The notes below the pieces were generated by a model. The model was not told the DNA's origin. It did not search any database and was given only the letters and a program-made list of their open reading frames with translations. Of a stretch of 64,000 bases of DNA, positions 38,542 through 50,500 are shown piece after piece (the first letter of the stretch is position 1; each line of letters opens with the position of its first letter). Position numbers and translations under genes: made by a program. The DNA is from Serilophus lunatus (taxonomy: Eukaryota; Chordata; Aves; Passeriformes; Eurylaimidae). The stretch spans positions 2,406,509 through 2,470,508 of the forward strand of contig VXBA01002855.1 of the NCBI GenBank assembly GCA_013399895.1, given 5' to 3'.

Positions 38542-39284
38542 GTTAGGATAAGCATCCATTGTATTTGCATTGCTAAATATTGATTGCTAATTTTGTCTTA
38601 AATCTTCTATTTCCTTATATGTCCTATTGATGTATGGAACTACAAGTCTTGGCCTTGGTTTAAAAAGGGCTGGGCTCACGGCTTCTGTGATATTTGTGAA
38701 GTATTTTATGCTGCAGTTTGGAAAAATGGTTCTTTTCACAGGGTTGATGGGATGTCTTGGCTCTTAAAGCTGATAAGTATTAGTTTAGGAGCAAAACATA
38801 TCTTGCCTCTTCAGCCATGTCCAAAAATCTCCAATTAGTATCGAGGTGGTTAAGTGCTCGCTCCAAGAAATTTTTTCTTAAATCAAATCTGTTTAAAATT
38901 TTCAGATACCTTGTGAGTTAGTCTTATTATCTAATGGGTTATTTCTACTTACTAACCTCAAAAAGCTCTTAAGGTAAACAGTTTTAATACTTAGGTCTTG
39001 TTTCTGCACTTTTCATCTTCAAAGTGCTTTACAAACTAATTAAGCCTCACAAACCCCCTGCAAGGTGTGTAAGTACTGCAGAGCTGCTTTAACAGATGGT
39101 GAAAATGAGGAGGAAAAGGTTAAGTGATCTGTGTGGGGCCAGAGGGGGAGACAGTGTAGGAGCTGTTGCTAATTGTTCCATGCACTCAGTCACTGAGTGA
39201 CACCTGTGTAGGTGAGGGGAAAATGATAAAAGGCAGCTCATACTCAGCAGATACTGATATGCTCTGGTTTTCCATGTGTGGTAG
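38542..39284 (+). other. PARD3B intron 5 (visible numbering)
   Basis: This short phase-0 intron of 743 bp splits PDZ2 after DRILE. It starts with a weak GTTAGG donor and contains an ancient MIR-like SINE in its 3' half. Confidence 0.85.
39010..39165 (+). mobile_element. Ancient MIR-like SINE (MIR/L2-tail family)
   Basis: The order of blocks CATCTTCAAAGTGCTTTACA, AATTAAGCCTCACA, CCCTGCAAGGTGTGTAAGTA, AACAGATGGTGAAAATGAGG and AGGTTAAGTGATCTGTG matches the conserved 3' part of amniote MIR elements. It is highly diverged, as expected for a repeat that was active before birds and mammals split. A tail from a related L2/L3-type LINE is an alternative. Ends are approximate. Confidence 0.72.
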
Positions 39285-39413
39285 GTGAATGGACGGGACA
39301 TCACTGGCAAGACTCAGGAAGAGCTTGTGGCTATGCTAAGGAGCACAAAGCAAGGAGAAACTGTCTGTCTGATTGTGGCTCGTCAGGAGGAGGCCTTTCT
39401 ACCTCGAGAGCTG
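39285..39413 (+). CDS. PARD3B: PARD3B visible exon 6: C-terminal part of PDZ2
   Basis: This 129-nt exon is phase 0 at both ends, with the acceptor CATGTGTGGTAG and the donor GTAAAC. It encodes 43 residues including VNGRDITGKTQEELVAMLRS and GETVCLIVARQEEAFLPREL, which are strand betaE, helix alphaB and the last strand of PDZ2. Being symmetrical it could be skipped without a frameshift, but that would remove half of PDZ2. The acceptor has an unusually short pyrimidine tract. An old MIR-like SINE ends about 120 bp upstream. Confidence 0.96.
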
Positions 39414-41274
39414 GTAAACTACTTATTGTTTCCCAAAGAGCGATATTGAAACAATTCCATGTTTTAAAAGTAGCCCAAGAAATAGAAATGAGCTGTTGTC
39501 AGCAGAGAAAGCCAGAAATGGGTGATCTTATAAGGTTGCTATTTGAGAAGCATTTAAACCTTTGATTTTGAGGGATATTTGATTTTTATCTACATGAGAT
39601 GTAATTGCCCACAATCTGAGTTTTCATCCCTGAAAATTACATTGTAAGCATAAGTCACAGGAGAATACTGTAAGTTTATTTCGTAAGCGTGAGGTCAAGC
39701 ATAAGCTATAATGGATTATTCTCTTTCAGAAAAGCAGCTAACTTTAAACCAGAAATTTAGAGTGCATGTAATGAGTACTGCAGCTTTTCAGTAACAAACT
39801 GGTGAGAGTGGCTGCCTCCAGGAGATGCCTCTCCAAAGCCAGGTGCCCAGCTGCAGGAGTGGTGAGGAATAGAATTCCGTTGCACTCCTCACAGATTTTG
39901 GAAGCAAGCTTTTCCTTGGCTGCTTGTCTTTGACTTAATAAGCTCTTGCATGTCTGATTCTGTTCTTTCTCAAGTGCTTAGTTTTCACTTTTTATTATTA
40001 ACACTGGCATGAAACAGTGTTCTCTCTTCTCTCACATAAATGAGAACTGCATCAGTGTAAAAGTGCTATCTGATACATGCTTGTTTCCCCTCAAAGAAGG
40101 TCATCTCTTTGGTTGTCTCTTCCTTATCTTGATTGATGGCTATACTTGACCTTTCATTAAGAAGTTCTCAGGATAAGGGAAGGACAGCATTTCCTGCTTT
40201 TGTCTCGTTTTATCTCCTTTAAAGAGCACAAACCCCCTTCATCCTTTTCTTAAGGTGCCGCCTTCTTGCTTTTCCTTTGGCTTTAGACTGTTGTCAGGAT
40301 CTTCTACAAAACATTGCTGACAGTTTTTGTCTTGTTTTCTTGTTACCACTTGGACCTTGTTGAGGTCAGGGGGTTGCCTCTGGTTGGGTAGGAGGCTGAA
40401 GGAGAGCTCAGATTCTCATGTAAACCTTTTCTCTTGTGTCACTGGTGCCTGCTTTTTCCTATAGTAGAGCAGTTTTAAAGTGCCCTGACAAAACTATTTT
40501 TGGTTTAATTTTCCTTTTTATGGTGTGGTTTTTAAGGAGTATAATGACAGTTTTCAGCTTTGTACTAGTGCAGTTTCTGCCAGTGATTCCTGAAGTCCCA
40601 AACTTCATCTTTGCATTGCTCTGTTTAGTAAGCCTTGAGCTGTAGTGTGTCTATGTGGATCAGAGGGAAATTTCTGAGTCTTAAAGTACTAAATTACCTG
40701 TTCTGTTTAGGATTTATTTTGTTCCACGAGCTTTTCTAAATAAGAGCTTATTTTTTGAAAAGGCTACCCATCACCAGTTTTTTTCTTATGGGTATTCTAA
40801 GTCACATTATTTTGAAAATGTACTTCCTCTTTTCCGTCTTTCATTCCCCCAACATTATGCATTACGCTGTTTGTCATAGTAGAAATTCTCTTGGAAATCA
40901 CTGTAGGAGTGTGTGAGTATAAAAGACTGGAAGAATGTGAAAGCTGTTTATAATTTTTACCTGCTATTAAATTTTAGTCTCCACAGAAGGTTTAACTGCC
41001 TTTCAAAAGGTGATTTACTTGTGACTGGCATGATTGAAATCCAAAAAGTAGCCACATTTATCCTGCTGGCCTGACCTTCGCTTAGATTACTTTCTCTGTG
41101 AAAGAATGACGCACCAGTGATGGCCCTCACTGTAACAGTGATGATATGTGAATTCTAATACTGCTCTGTGTTTCTTGTTATCCCAAACAAGTACAACATA
41201 ATACATATGTGAATTACTGAGAGAGATTAGATAAATTTATGGATCCAGCCATTCTATATTAAAAAGCCCTTCAG

Positions 41275-41335
41275 CAACATCTGGTAGATCACAGCAGAAG
41301 TGTGGGTTGCCCTACCACTAAGCTACCAGATGTTG
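41275..41335. repeat. Perfect 13-bp inverted repeat, 61-nt hairpin
   Basis: CAACATCTGGTAG (41275-41287) is the exact reverse complement of CTACCAGATGTTG (41323-41335). The 35-nt loop contains a second imperfect pairing, AGTGTGGG with CCCTACCACT. There is no evidence that it is transcribed as a small RNA. Confidence 0.75.
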
Positions 41336-41395
41336 ATATTAACATGATGCTTGTTAGAATTCATGAGATGTCTGAGAATAGTCTCAGCAAAGATT

Positions 41396-41411
41396 AAAAA
41401 AAAAAAAAAAA
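41396..41411. repeat. A16 homopolymer
   Basis: This is a run of 16 A in intron 6 with no recognisable element attached. Confidence 0.9.
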
Positions 41412-44400
41412 TTAAAATTGGCTTAAGCTTTTTTGTTTGGTTTTAGCTTTAGCCATGATATTACATTGGACTAATCCTCTGCTACCTCAAAAGTTACAGT
41501 ACTATTTTGATCAAAGAGGAGAAAAATGCCAGCACTTTAAATGTTTGTTTTTTGGAAGGAAAGGCAGTGAATAATCCAATGTTTTTCAAGGACAGCTGTA
41601 GCTGAATACTGACTGTGTAACATGCATGCAGAATTTACCTGAATACTTGGGGATTTTGTTAATGCCTAGCAATAATAGGATAATTGCTTTATATCAGACT
41701 TGTTCTTGCTTTAAGCAGTTCTCCAGGGACTGTAATCAGAGATGTTTTATTTAGATTCTCTGTTACCTATTGAAAGGGAGAAGGGCCACCTAGTAAATGT
41801 GCCCACTCTCCACAGCTTCCTGTGGCAAAGATGCCTCTGGAAGGTGGACCCACAGAGACCATGCACAAAACCTCTTCTGAGCATGTTGCTCCACTAGAAC
41901 TTGGTTTCTACATGGATTCCTGAAGAGAATTTGATAGCTGCATGGGCATAAACAAATAATGTAACAGTCACAGTGGGTAGCATTTGGTCACAAGGTTCTG
42001 TAATAATAGAATTTGACTTTACCTCATTATAAAGCTGTGGCTTGGAAGAAAGCTTGGTCCCACGAATATTTTCTCTTGAGATAGGTGGAAGCAGTTTGGG
42101 GGTTTTGTTACAGTGATGCTTATGAACTGCTAGCAAGTAACAAAATATATTCAGAGTAGCAAATCTCTGCCACAACAGCGAGATGTGATATGGGTGAGGA
42201 TGAATCAGTGTTGCAAAATAGGCATTATTAAATTTAGGGAATTGGGGCTTTGGTTACTCTGGCCCATGCAACATCTAAGAGTTATAGAGTTACATTGTTT
42301 AAACATAATGAGGGAGTTAAATTGAAAGGCCAATATCTGCGGGGTTGTTACTCCTTAAAGAAAAAAAAAAGTAAAGGAGGATCTAATAAGATGATTTTTT
42401 TTTAATATCCATGCAGATTAGTGAAGTAGTGTTTGGACCAACCACAGGCTGTCCTTCTTATTATCCAGTTAGCCAAATGTTCCCAGTAATTCATGCCAGC
42501 TGTTGACAACATAGCAGCTAAATAAGAAGCTGATTCCAAAACTCAGGGGAAGATCTTGATTGGCTTAATTACCACAGTCTACAGAATGGCCTGTGATTAG
42601 TGGATTCTTTAAGGTGCATTTGGGTTTTAAACTTTGTAGCACTGTTTTCTGGAAGAGAGTGAGCGTTGCAGAGAGAAAGTAGCTTAACTGAACAGGTTTA
42701 GGTTTTCCAGCTCCTCTCAAAGTAAAAGGCGTGCACGTCAAACTGTGCCTATCATTCTGTGGTGTTTTGAAAATACAGTATTTTCATCGTGTGTATTTGT
42801 TGCATCATGTTTTTTCTTTAGAGGAAATGTGTGATCTAAAGGTGCCATTTCTTTTAATAATGATATAAAGATCACTTACTCTCCCTTCTCTTTCTTTATC
42901 CCTGCATTGGTAAAACAAGGAAAGCTATTTGAATGAAAAAAAACTCTGTTGTAACCCATTCTGCACCATGACCCTTTGCAATTCTTTATTCTATGTCATA
43001 GGGTAATGTGACTGTTCTGCAATCATCAGAAATAATACAGCACCAAAAATATTTACATGCATTTTCCCGTAAGTTAGAGGACATACAGTGTAAGTTTTGC
43101 ATGTACTTTATTTTTTTTATTTTAAAGACCTCTTTTACTTACCAATTTCAACTCTAATGACTTTTTCTGTAATTTCTTGCCATATTCACTGATCCCTGAA
43201 GAATGGAAGGTGAAAGGGAACAAACCAGCATTTTTATAACAAAGGCTACATGAACAACAATGTATTGAATGTAGCATTGGTCTTTTTGCACACGTACTGT
43301 ACAAGACAGAAGGAAACAGGATGAGTGGCAAGTTCAATTAAGCATTTTTTTCTACTTATCATGTGGTTAACTTTTATGTTTTAGTCTTCCTCTAGTTAAT
43401 TCCTTTCACTGCCTTGAACTTATGTGCCTGAAGGAAAACCAGTTGGCCTTTTTGTTTTTAATATTCAGAGCTTAATTTCTATTACTTCCTTTTAATTGTT
43501 GCTTGCCTTTTTATGTGCAGGAAATAATAGGTGAAATTACAGCCTAGACTTAACCATTTTTACACCTGTTTTTGTAGGTCAAAACTGTGATTCTAGTGCT
43601 CAATTATCCATAAATGGATAAATAATTTTAGTCAGAAAGGGATTCTGCAAGTACCAATTCTCTGTTGTGTTATCTCTATTCAAAGGGACATGAATTACAT
43701 AGGGGAAAAAACAAGTATATGTTGGATTTCAATAGCATATTCAAGACTGAGTTCTTGAATTGTTCTGTGTAATGAGGTGAAAGATACTGTGAATACATAT
43801 GGCACCTTTTATTATAGCTTTATAAACTATGTAGATTTTTTTAAAGCTTGGGATTTTTTCTGAAAACTTCTGAAGGAAAATTTTTTTTAGACCTGTGGTT
43901 TCCCTTCATCTGGAATACCTGAGAAACAAGTAGGTTGTTTCTATACAAATGTATACGTTTGAAGAGAAAACACTGTATACTGCAGCACCTCAAGGATTTT
44001 CAGCTCTCATTGTTTCAGAAGATGGTTACTAGCTCATTGTGGCTTAGAGCACTGGGAACTGTGCATTGAGATTTGTTGATTAGTTACTATGGTAGTTATT
44101 GGAGTCAGTGAGAGATCATTCCGAGAAGGAATGTGATAGTCTTTTCTGTACCAATAAAAAGGTATCCCTTTGTCCTGGGGTTTTGGTGGTACTCCTTAAT
44201 TTATCACAGGGGGATACATTGCTTGAGTAATCCATGTATCTTGAAAAAGTGGCTCTTTTTTGGGCTCTCATATGAAATAAAGTGTCCTTACAGCTACCAG
44301 CACAGCAAACGTGATTTTCTGTGTGACAGCAGTTGTCAGCCTTTTGGAGGCTGCAGAGGCCTTACTGCAGCTGGTTTACTATTGCTTTCTCTTTCAAGCC

Positions 44401-47296
44401 CATCAGAGTGTTACGATCCAGCAATGATTTGTCTTTCAGATCCCAATATTTCTATTTTCCAACAAATATATGAGGAACCTTTAAAGAGTGGTCTGAAAGA
44501 CTTGGTCATAGCATAGCACTCATTGCCTGCAAGGACCTGTCATGGTGTTCTGACTGCTGGTAAAGAAAAAGTTAGAGTGGGTACAAGTAAGGAGAGAATA
44601 GCATAATGTTGTTTGTACCATGAGATAATATATTTGCTTGTAGGATTACTGGCCAACACTTCTAAGTTTAGGAACCCTACCTCATTGGGAAATGAGAACT
44701 TCTTTACTTGATGGCATCAGTCTCTGATCTGAGGTTGTCCAAAATTGTTTGGCAGCCCCCTTTAATCTATGAAATGATAAGCATGTATATATCAGAATGG
44801 AGGCATATTGTCTGGCTCTTAACAGAAATTGAGTCTTCGTGTATTGTATATGCATTCATCCAGATCTACAGTTATTTGCATGTGGTAAACCAAAAGTATT
44901 TGGGCATTTTTTAAATCTTACTGGAAACTGTATTCCTTGCCATTTACAAGTGTCACCAGATTTATTCCATATACCATATAAACATTTCCAAAAATCTTTC
45001 TGCCTAGGAAAATTTTTCCTAAGCTGACTTCAAACACCACATGCACACATTTTATATTAAGTGGGCATAAAAGAATTATACACTGCTTATTGCTTTGTTT
45101 ACCATCTCTTTAAAATAGTAACCAGTAAAATGAGTGAAAACTTGGATTTTTACATCACAGTGTTCTGACAAGAACACTGCCTGGAATGTATTCTGAAATT
45201 ACACGGCAGCAGCAATCCTAAATTTGCCCTGAAAATACCATGCAGTCTTCCATCTTCGTGTTTGATAAGATCTAAGTGCTGAAGTATATTAACTGCAGAA
45301 GGCTCCAGCTCAGTAGGGTGCATAAGCACATGGCTATCCTTGTATGTGGGCTGAAAATGGATGTTTTCACAGTGACACTTACCTTGATTGAGAACTGAAC
45401 TAGTTAATTCTCCTTCCTCTGTTTCCCACAATTATTTAACTTAAAAGTTACAGTGAGACTGCATTTTTAAAAATTGAAGAGCACTGCACACCAAATTGCA
45501 AATACAAAACTTCTGCAAGGGCAAACCATTTCCTTGGGTAAAACTTGCTATGGGTTCTCAACTAGGCATGTCAGGCCAACTGGAGAATCTCCATTTCTGA
45601 TGTGTCCAGTGGCGTCAAATAATAAACTCTGAAATGGCACTGTGTCTGCCTTGGATGAAGGGCTGAATCTAGTGTTGTCAGTTTTTAAAGCTGAAATTCC
45701 AGAGTGTCTACATGAGTCAAACCGGACCCATTCTATCTTATGTGACACAAATTTGTAGTGTACTGTGTTAATGATAAAAGTATCCAGGTAGAGTATAATA
45801 CATCTCCATAGATTTGCTATTGGCCTTTTTGTCTTAGCAGGGTGTGCCATTAGTGACCATTTAGTTTTTATTGCAGTATGGAGTACAGATGATTTTAAAG
45901 AAGCCAATATGAAAGCATCTGTCAGAAACACTAAAGCTGAATACATGCAGCAATGACTTCAGTTATTTACTAGAGAGTGACAAGATTACAACTGTGTATT
46001 ACCTTTGAGGGTTATTTTTAAGAGCATTACAGTGTATCTCTTGCAAAATACAGTGTAGATTTTACGGTGAGTGAATGCCTGAACTGTCTGCGGAATATTT
46101 CTTAATTGTGGCTAAGTGTTTGGAAAGAACATTGAGCTAAGTGCAAATAAGGGGGTATCTTCTTTTCAAGCTTTTCTGCTAATAATAGTTACATGGTGGC
46201 ACAATTTAAATCTTTTTCTCAGAAAGTAGTTGCAAAAGCATGCAAATGTCTTATTTCCTTCATAAACCTTTGAAAATAACCCTCCTGGGTCTTTTGCCTT
46301 TTGCTCTTGGCTCTGAATGGCACCCCAGGGAGTTGACATCTCTTATCAGAAACGAGCAGCCAGGCAAGGGGCAGCCAGCATATTGAAAGGCCAGAATAGT
46401 GTGTTGGTCAAGGGCACAAGACAGGTAATGAAAGGTCTCTTGTTGTGTTAAACAAATGCTATTTCCTTCCTGCCTGAAGTGAGAGCTAATTCTTTTGTAA
46501 GATTCTCTTTTGGCAAAAGAACAATAAGGATAAATAAGGCAACCTTTCCAGTGAGAGATTAGCATCAGATTATCATAAATCCACAGATTAGAAGTGCTGT
46601 GGTGAATTAGGACATGCATTGTAAGATGAAATAAAAGGACTAACTGAAAGTGGTGTCCCATGGTAGACAGGGGGTTAACACAATATTGTGTAGGTAGAAC
46701 TGTGAATTAAGTAGAAAGGAGAAGAATAAAATGAACAGTACTTTTTTTCAAAGGTTACAGTTCTGATTGTACTGGTGACTGAGCAGTTTTTGTGTGTTGT
46801 GAGAGTTAAAGGACTAATAGTATATTCAATGTGATCTTTAAAGTACTGAGAATTTATTGATAAGACCAGTAAAATTTTAGTTGTTTTTAAAAATCCTTTA
46901 TTATAGTCTTTCAATTAAGAAATCAGAGACCTGTGGTCTCAGATATGCTTCTAAAAATTGAAATCATGGACAGAAGATAAATTAATCAAATGTATCCTTG
47001 TATGTAGGTTTTTAATCTGCACTACTGAGTGTTGCTTAGTACTATGTTATCAGGGCTTTCTGCTCTCAAATCTAGAAAACTCTGTCTTCTCTCACCTTCA
47101 TATAAACTCTTCTGAACTTTTCTGTCTGGTTCCTGGTGATTCAGTAAATGTCAGAATTGATTTTACTGAAGTTCTGTGCAGGTGTATAGGTGGATTAAAA
47201 CATTCCTGTCCTGATTTCCCTTGTGAGTGATTAGTACCTGTTTGGTTGTTACTCCATTATGTTTAACCACTGAATCTGGACAGCAAGCAGACCTTC

Positions 47297-47594
47297 CCCT
47301 CTACTCGGCCCTGCTGATGCCACGTCTGGAGTGCTGTGTCCAGTTTTGGGCTTCTCAGTACAAGAAAGACACACTGGAGCAGACCCAGTGGAGGACAACA
47401 AAGGTATTAAAGGACTGAAGCATCTCTGTTATGAGGAAAGGCTGAGGGAGCTGGAGCTTGTGGAGTCTCTATCACTGGAAATATGCAAGAACCATCCTGT
47501 GCCACATGCTCTGGGATGACCCTGCTTGTGCAGGCAGGTTGGACCAGATGACCCACCATGGTCCCTTCCAACCTTACTTACTGTGAATCTGTGA
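47297..47594 (+). mobile_element. CR1 LINE copy with an internal deletion
   Basis: The + strand encodes the familiar CR1 stretch LLYSALLMPRLECCVQFWA and EERLRELELVE, then jumps straight to SLSLEICKNHP, which in intact elements lies some 60-70 codons later. So about 200 bp has been lost between 47445 and 47470. The 3' end reads GGTCCCTTCCAACCTTAC and closes with CTGTGAATCTGTGA, a decayed octamer repeat. The element is not functional. Confidence 0.88.
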
Positions 47595-50500
47595 AAAGTA
47601 CAGGCCAGGCCATCTCAAAGCTCTACCCATCTGAAGGACTCGTAACTTGACTATCAGTACTTTGATTTAGGTGAAGATTTATCCTAGTAACATTGAGTTA
47701 CTTTTGTATGTCTGCAGTAGGGAATAGTGTCAGTGATACACTATGGTTTAATTCCTGAACTGCTGGAGTATGACACATTTGTTATGAAAAATATATGATG
47801 TGGTTGTTGACTCAGTAATTTATAACATTAGACTGTAAGCTTTTTCCCAGACTAAAAACCTCCTTTGATGCAGCTGGTTTCATTCATTCTGTGTTTGAGT
47901 GAATTCAGATTCTAGGATGATTTTGAGGTAAGAACTATTTCTAATAGAATTCAAGGTTTAGTGCATTGGAGAGGATTTCCTTTACCAGACCATAATTCAG
48001 CTGATGGTGGTTGCTCTATTGTAAATCATTGATATTTTGGAATAATATTTTAGCAAAGTCAGGGAAATAGAAGTAGTGAGAATCCAGCTCTGCCTGTCAC
48101 TATCAGCACTGAATATTCACATCTACATATTCTGGGAACAGCAGCCATCATTCATTAAATTAGTTGCCCAAATAAAGCAGTTAATTGTTGAGCTGTTAAC
48201 TTAAGGATGGCTGGAGCTCTTTTTGGTCAGCAGTGAAAGGGCATTGCTTGGGAGGAGCACTATCATTGCAATAATAATTTGAAACCATCTAGTAACTATA
48301 AGATCAAATCCCTTTTTTCATCCTCTTTTTCCTTCTTTCTGCTGCTTCTCATATCCTCACACAAATAAGTTGTTAGTCTTGCATTTGCACCAAATAGCCT
48401 TTATGTTATGGACTGACTACTGGGCATTTATCAGATGCCATACAATGACTAGCAGACGAAAATTTTAAGGGAGTAAAAACAGAGTTTACTTGCCTTACAG
48501 TGAATTTGTCACTGACTTTTACACGTGCATCTCCTTTCCTCTTACCCATCCCTGTGAAATCATTGAATGACAATTCAGCCTCCATTATGGGTTACAAATT
48601 TTTGATAGTAGTATCATACAAAGTTCAACATTCTTTTTAAATTGGCTTTTTCTGGATCTTAGAATAAGGCTGAATATGAGTAATGAAGAGGAAACATTTT
48701 TAGGATGATTGGACTATATTGAACAAGAAACTTGTGAAATACTTTAAAAAAGAATAGAGAGTTCTCCAGTAATAGGTAAAGGCAGCTTAAATTGAATTTA
48801 CTAAGGGGTTTTTTATGATGAAATTACCTGTTTTACTGAGAATTGTAGCAAGGAGAATAGTAGACAAATGTTAACCAATTCCAAATTAGGAAAACATAGG
48901 AAATGAAATATTGGCAAAAATTTACTGTACTTGTCTGGTGTCCTGCCGAGCACGTCCAGGAATGCAGACAGTGATGTGGTAGGTTACTTAACAAGGGCTA
49001 ATGCTAGCAGTTTTGTTCAAGTAAGTTGGGAAATGTAGAATATTGAACAACCCAGTTACCTTTTTTTATGACTATGCTTCTAGCAATTTGTTTGCATCAG
49101 AATCTAAAATTGGACTGGGTTATACTGAAAAACTGTGTGTAATACCATGGTCTTATTATTTATAGTGGGAGACTTCTAGTGATCATCTAGTCAGTCTTTT
49201 TTCCCCAGATATTGAGGGCAGAATGGGTTTTCGAGACTCAGACTTCTCCTTGCCTGTCACTTAAGCAAAATATTTCATATGTCAAAAATCGCTTGCAAAA
49301 TAAAAGGGAGAAATTTCAAGTGTTTGAAAATTATCGTTATTATGTCCCCAGCCAGCCTGTTTCCTTAGGCCTAGAGGGGAGCATGGTGCTGCTAGGGAGC
49401 CTGTCCTTGTGTTGAGAAAAGGATGGTGTCCTGCTTCCTACAGCCACCCTGCTCCCACCACTGCCTTGGGCATAGCCCGGAGATATGGGGTCTTGTCATC
49501 AGTGCCAAGAGCCATAGTACAAGTGAGAATGGTATTGATTAGAGTACTTGACTCAAATTCAAGCAGACTCATCTGCCTAGTGTATTTTTATATATTGGTT
49601 TGAGGGACATGTATAGATCTTGTTGTCTTTGTTTTTTTACAAGCTTGGGTTAACAAATGCATGAAATCCTCAGTCTGAAAATACTGTGCATATTGGAGCT
49701 TAAAGTGAAGTAGGTAAGGTGCTCCTGAGAGAAAAATAAAAAATATTTCCTTGACGAAAATACTATGCCATCTTTTCCTTGAAAGGTTGTGGGTTTTTTT
49801 AAGAATAATAACTTTTGTGCCAGGGATTACCTTCAGCTATTCCCATTAGAAATTTATCTGAATGTGACCAAATTTAGTTCTATAAGAAGTCCAAGTTTTT
49901 ACTGAGGTAGCATTATAAAGTAAATTGCATTTTAAAGTGGAAGAACAGAAGCACACAAGAACTACTTGCCTAGGGGACCAGAAAGGTACCTGCCTGTCTT
50001 GAAGGCAGGAGGCACCGCGTCTGGGACTCTGAGAAGAATTTCTGGTTTGAGTAGAGTTCTGATCTAAAAGTTCTGAATTGACTGACAAGCATGTATACAA
50101 CCTGAAAAAAAACCGAAAGATTGGGCAGAAAATCTTTCCTCTAAAACGCTTATGTCAGAAGGCCAGTAATAGTGTGTTTTCCTTAAAGTGGTTCTTCTAC
50201 AGTCAGAGCAGGAGTGTTTACAAGTTATAATTCTGTATTTTTTTTATTTTTTTTGGGTGATTATGTAGAGGATATCTATACCCACAGGTAAGAAATAAGT
50301 GTGATAGATTTATAACTGAGAGTTCTGTGCTTCTGGTGAACAAAGAAGCACAAATGAATAACACAGATGCTAGAGATGAATGCTGGTATCAAGACAATTG
50401 TCAGTGTTGGTACTATGTCATTTTTATATTTGGCAGATAGGTAAATTGTATTGACTTTAATATCACGTAGTTATATTCCAGGAAAAATTTAAACATGGTG

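Noticed and set aside
41275..41360. tRNA gene on the minus strand near the hairpin
   Set aside because: A box A-like stretch exists, but no box B and no cloverleaf can be formed; the hairpin pairing is of a different kind.
44133..44516. 127-codon + strand open frame in intron 6
   Set aside because: No conserved motif, and no splice sites that would join it in phase between exons 6 and 7.
45150..46661. Three successive minus-strand open frames (93, 132 and 133 codons) suggesting an antisense gene
   Set aside because: They are in different frames, share no splice logic and resemble no protein; better treated as non-coding sequence.
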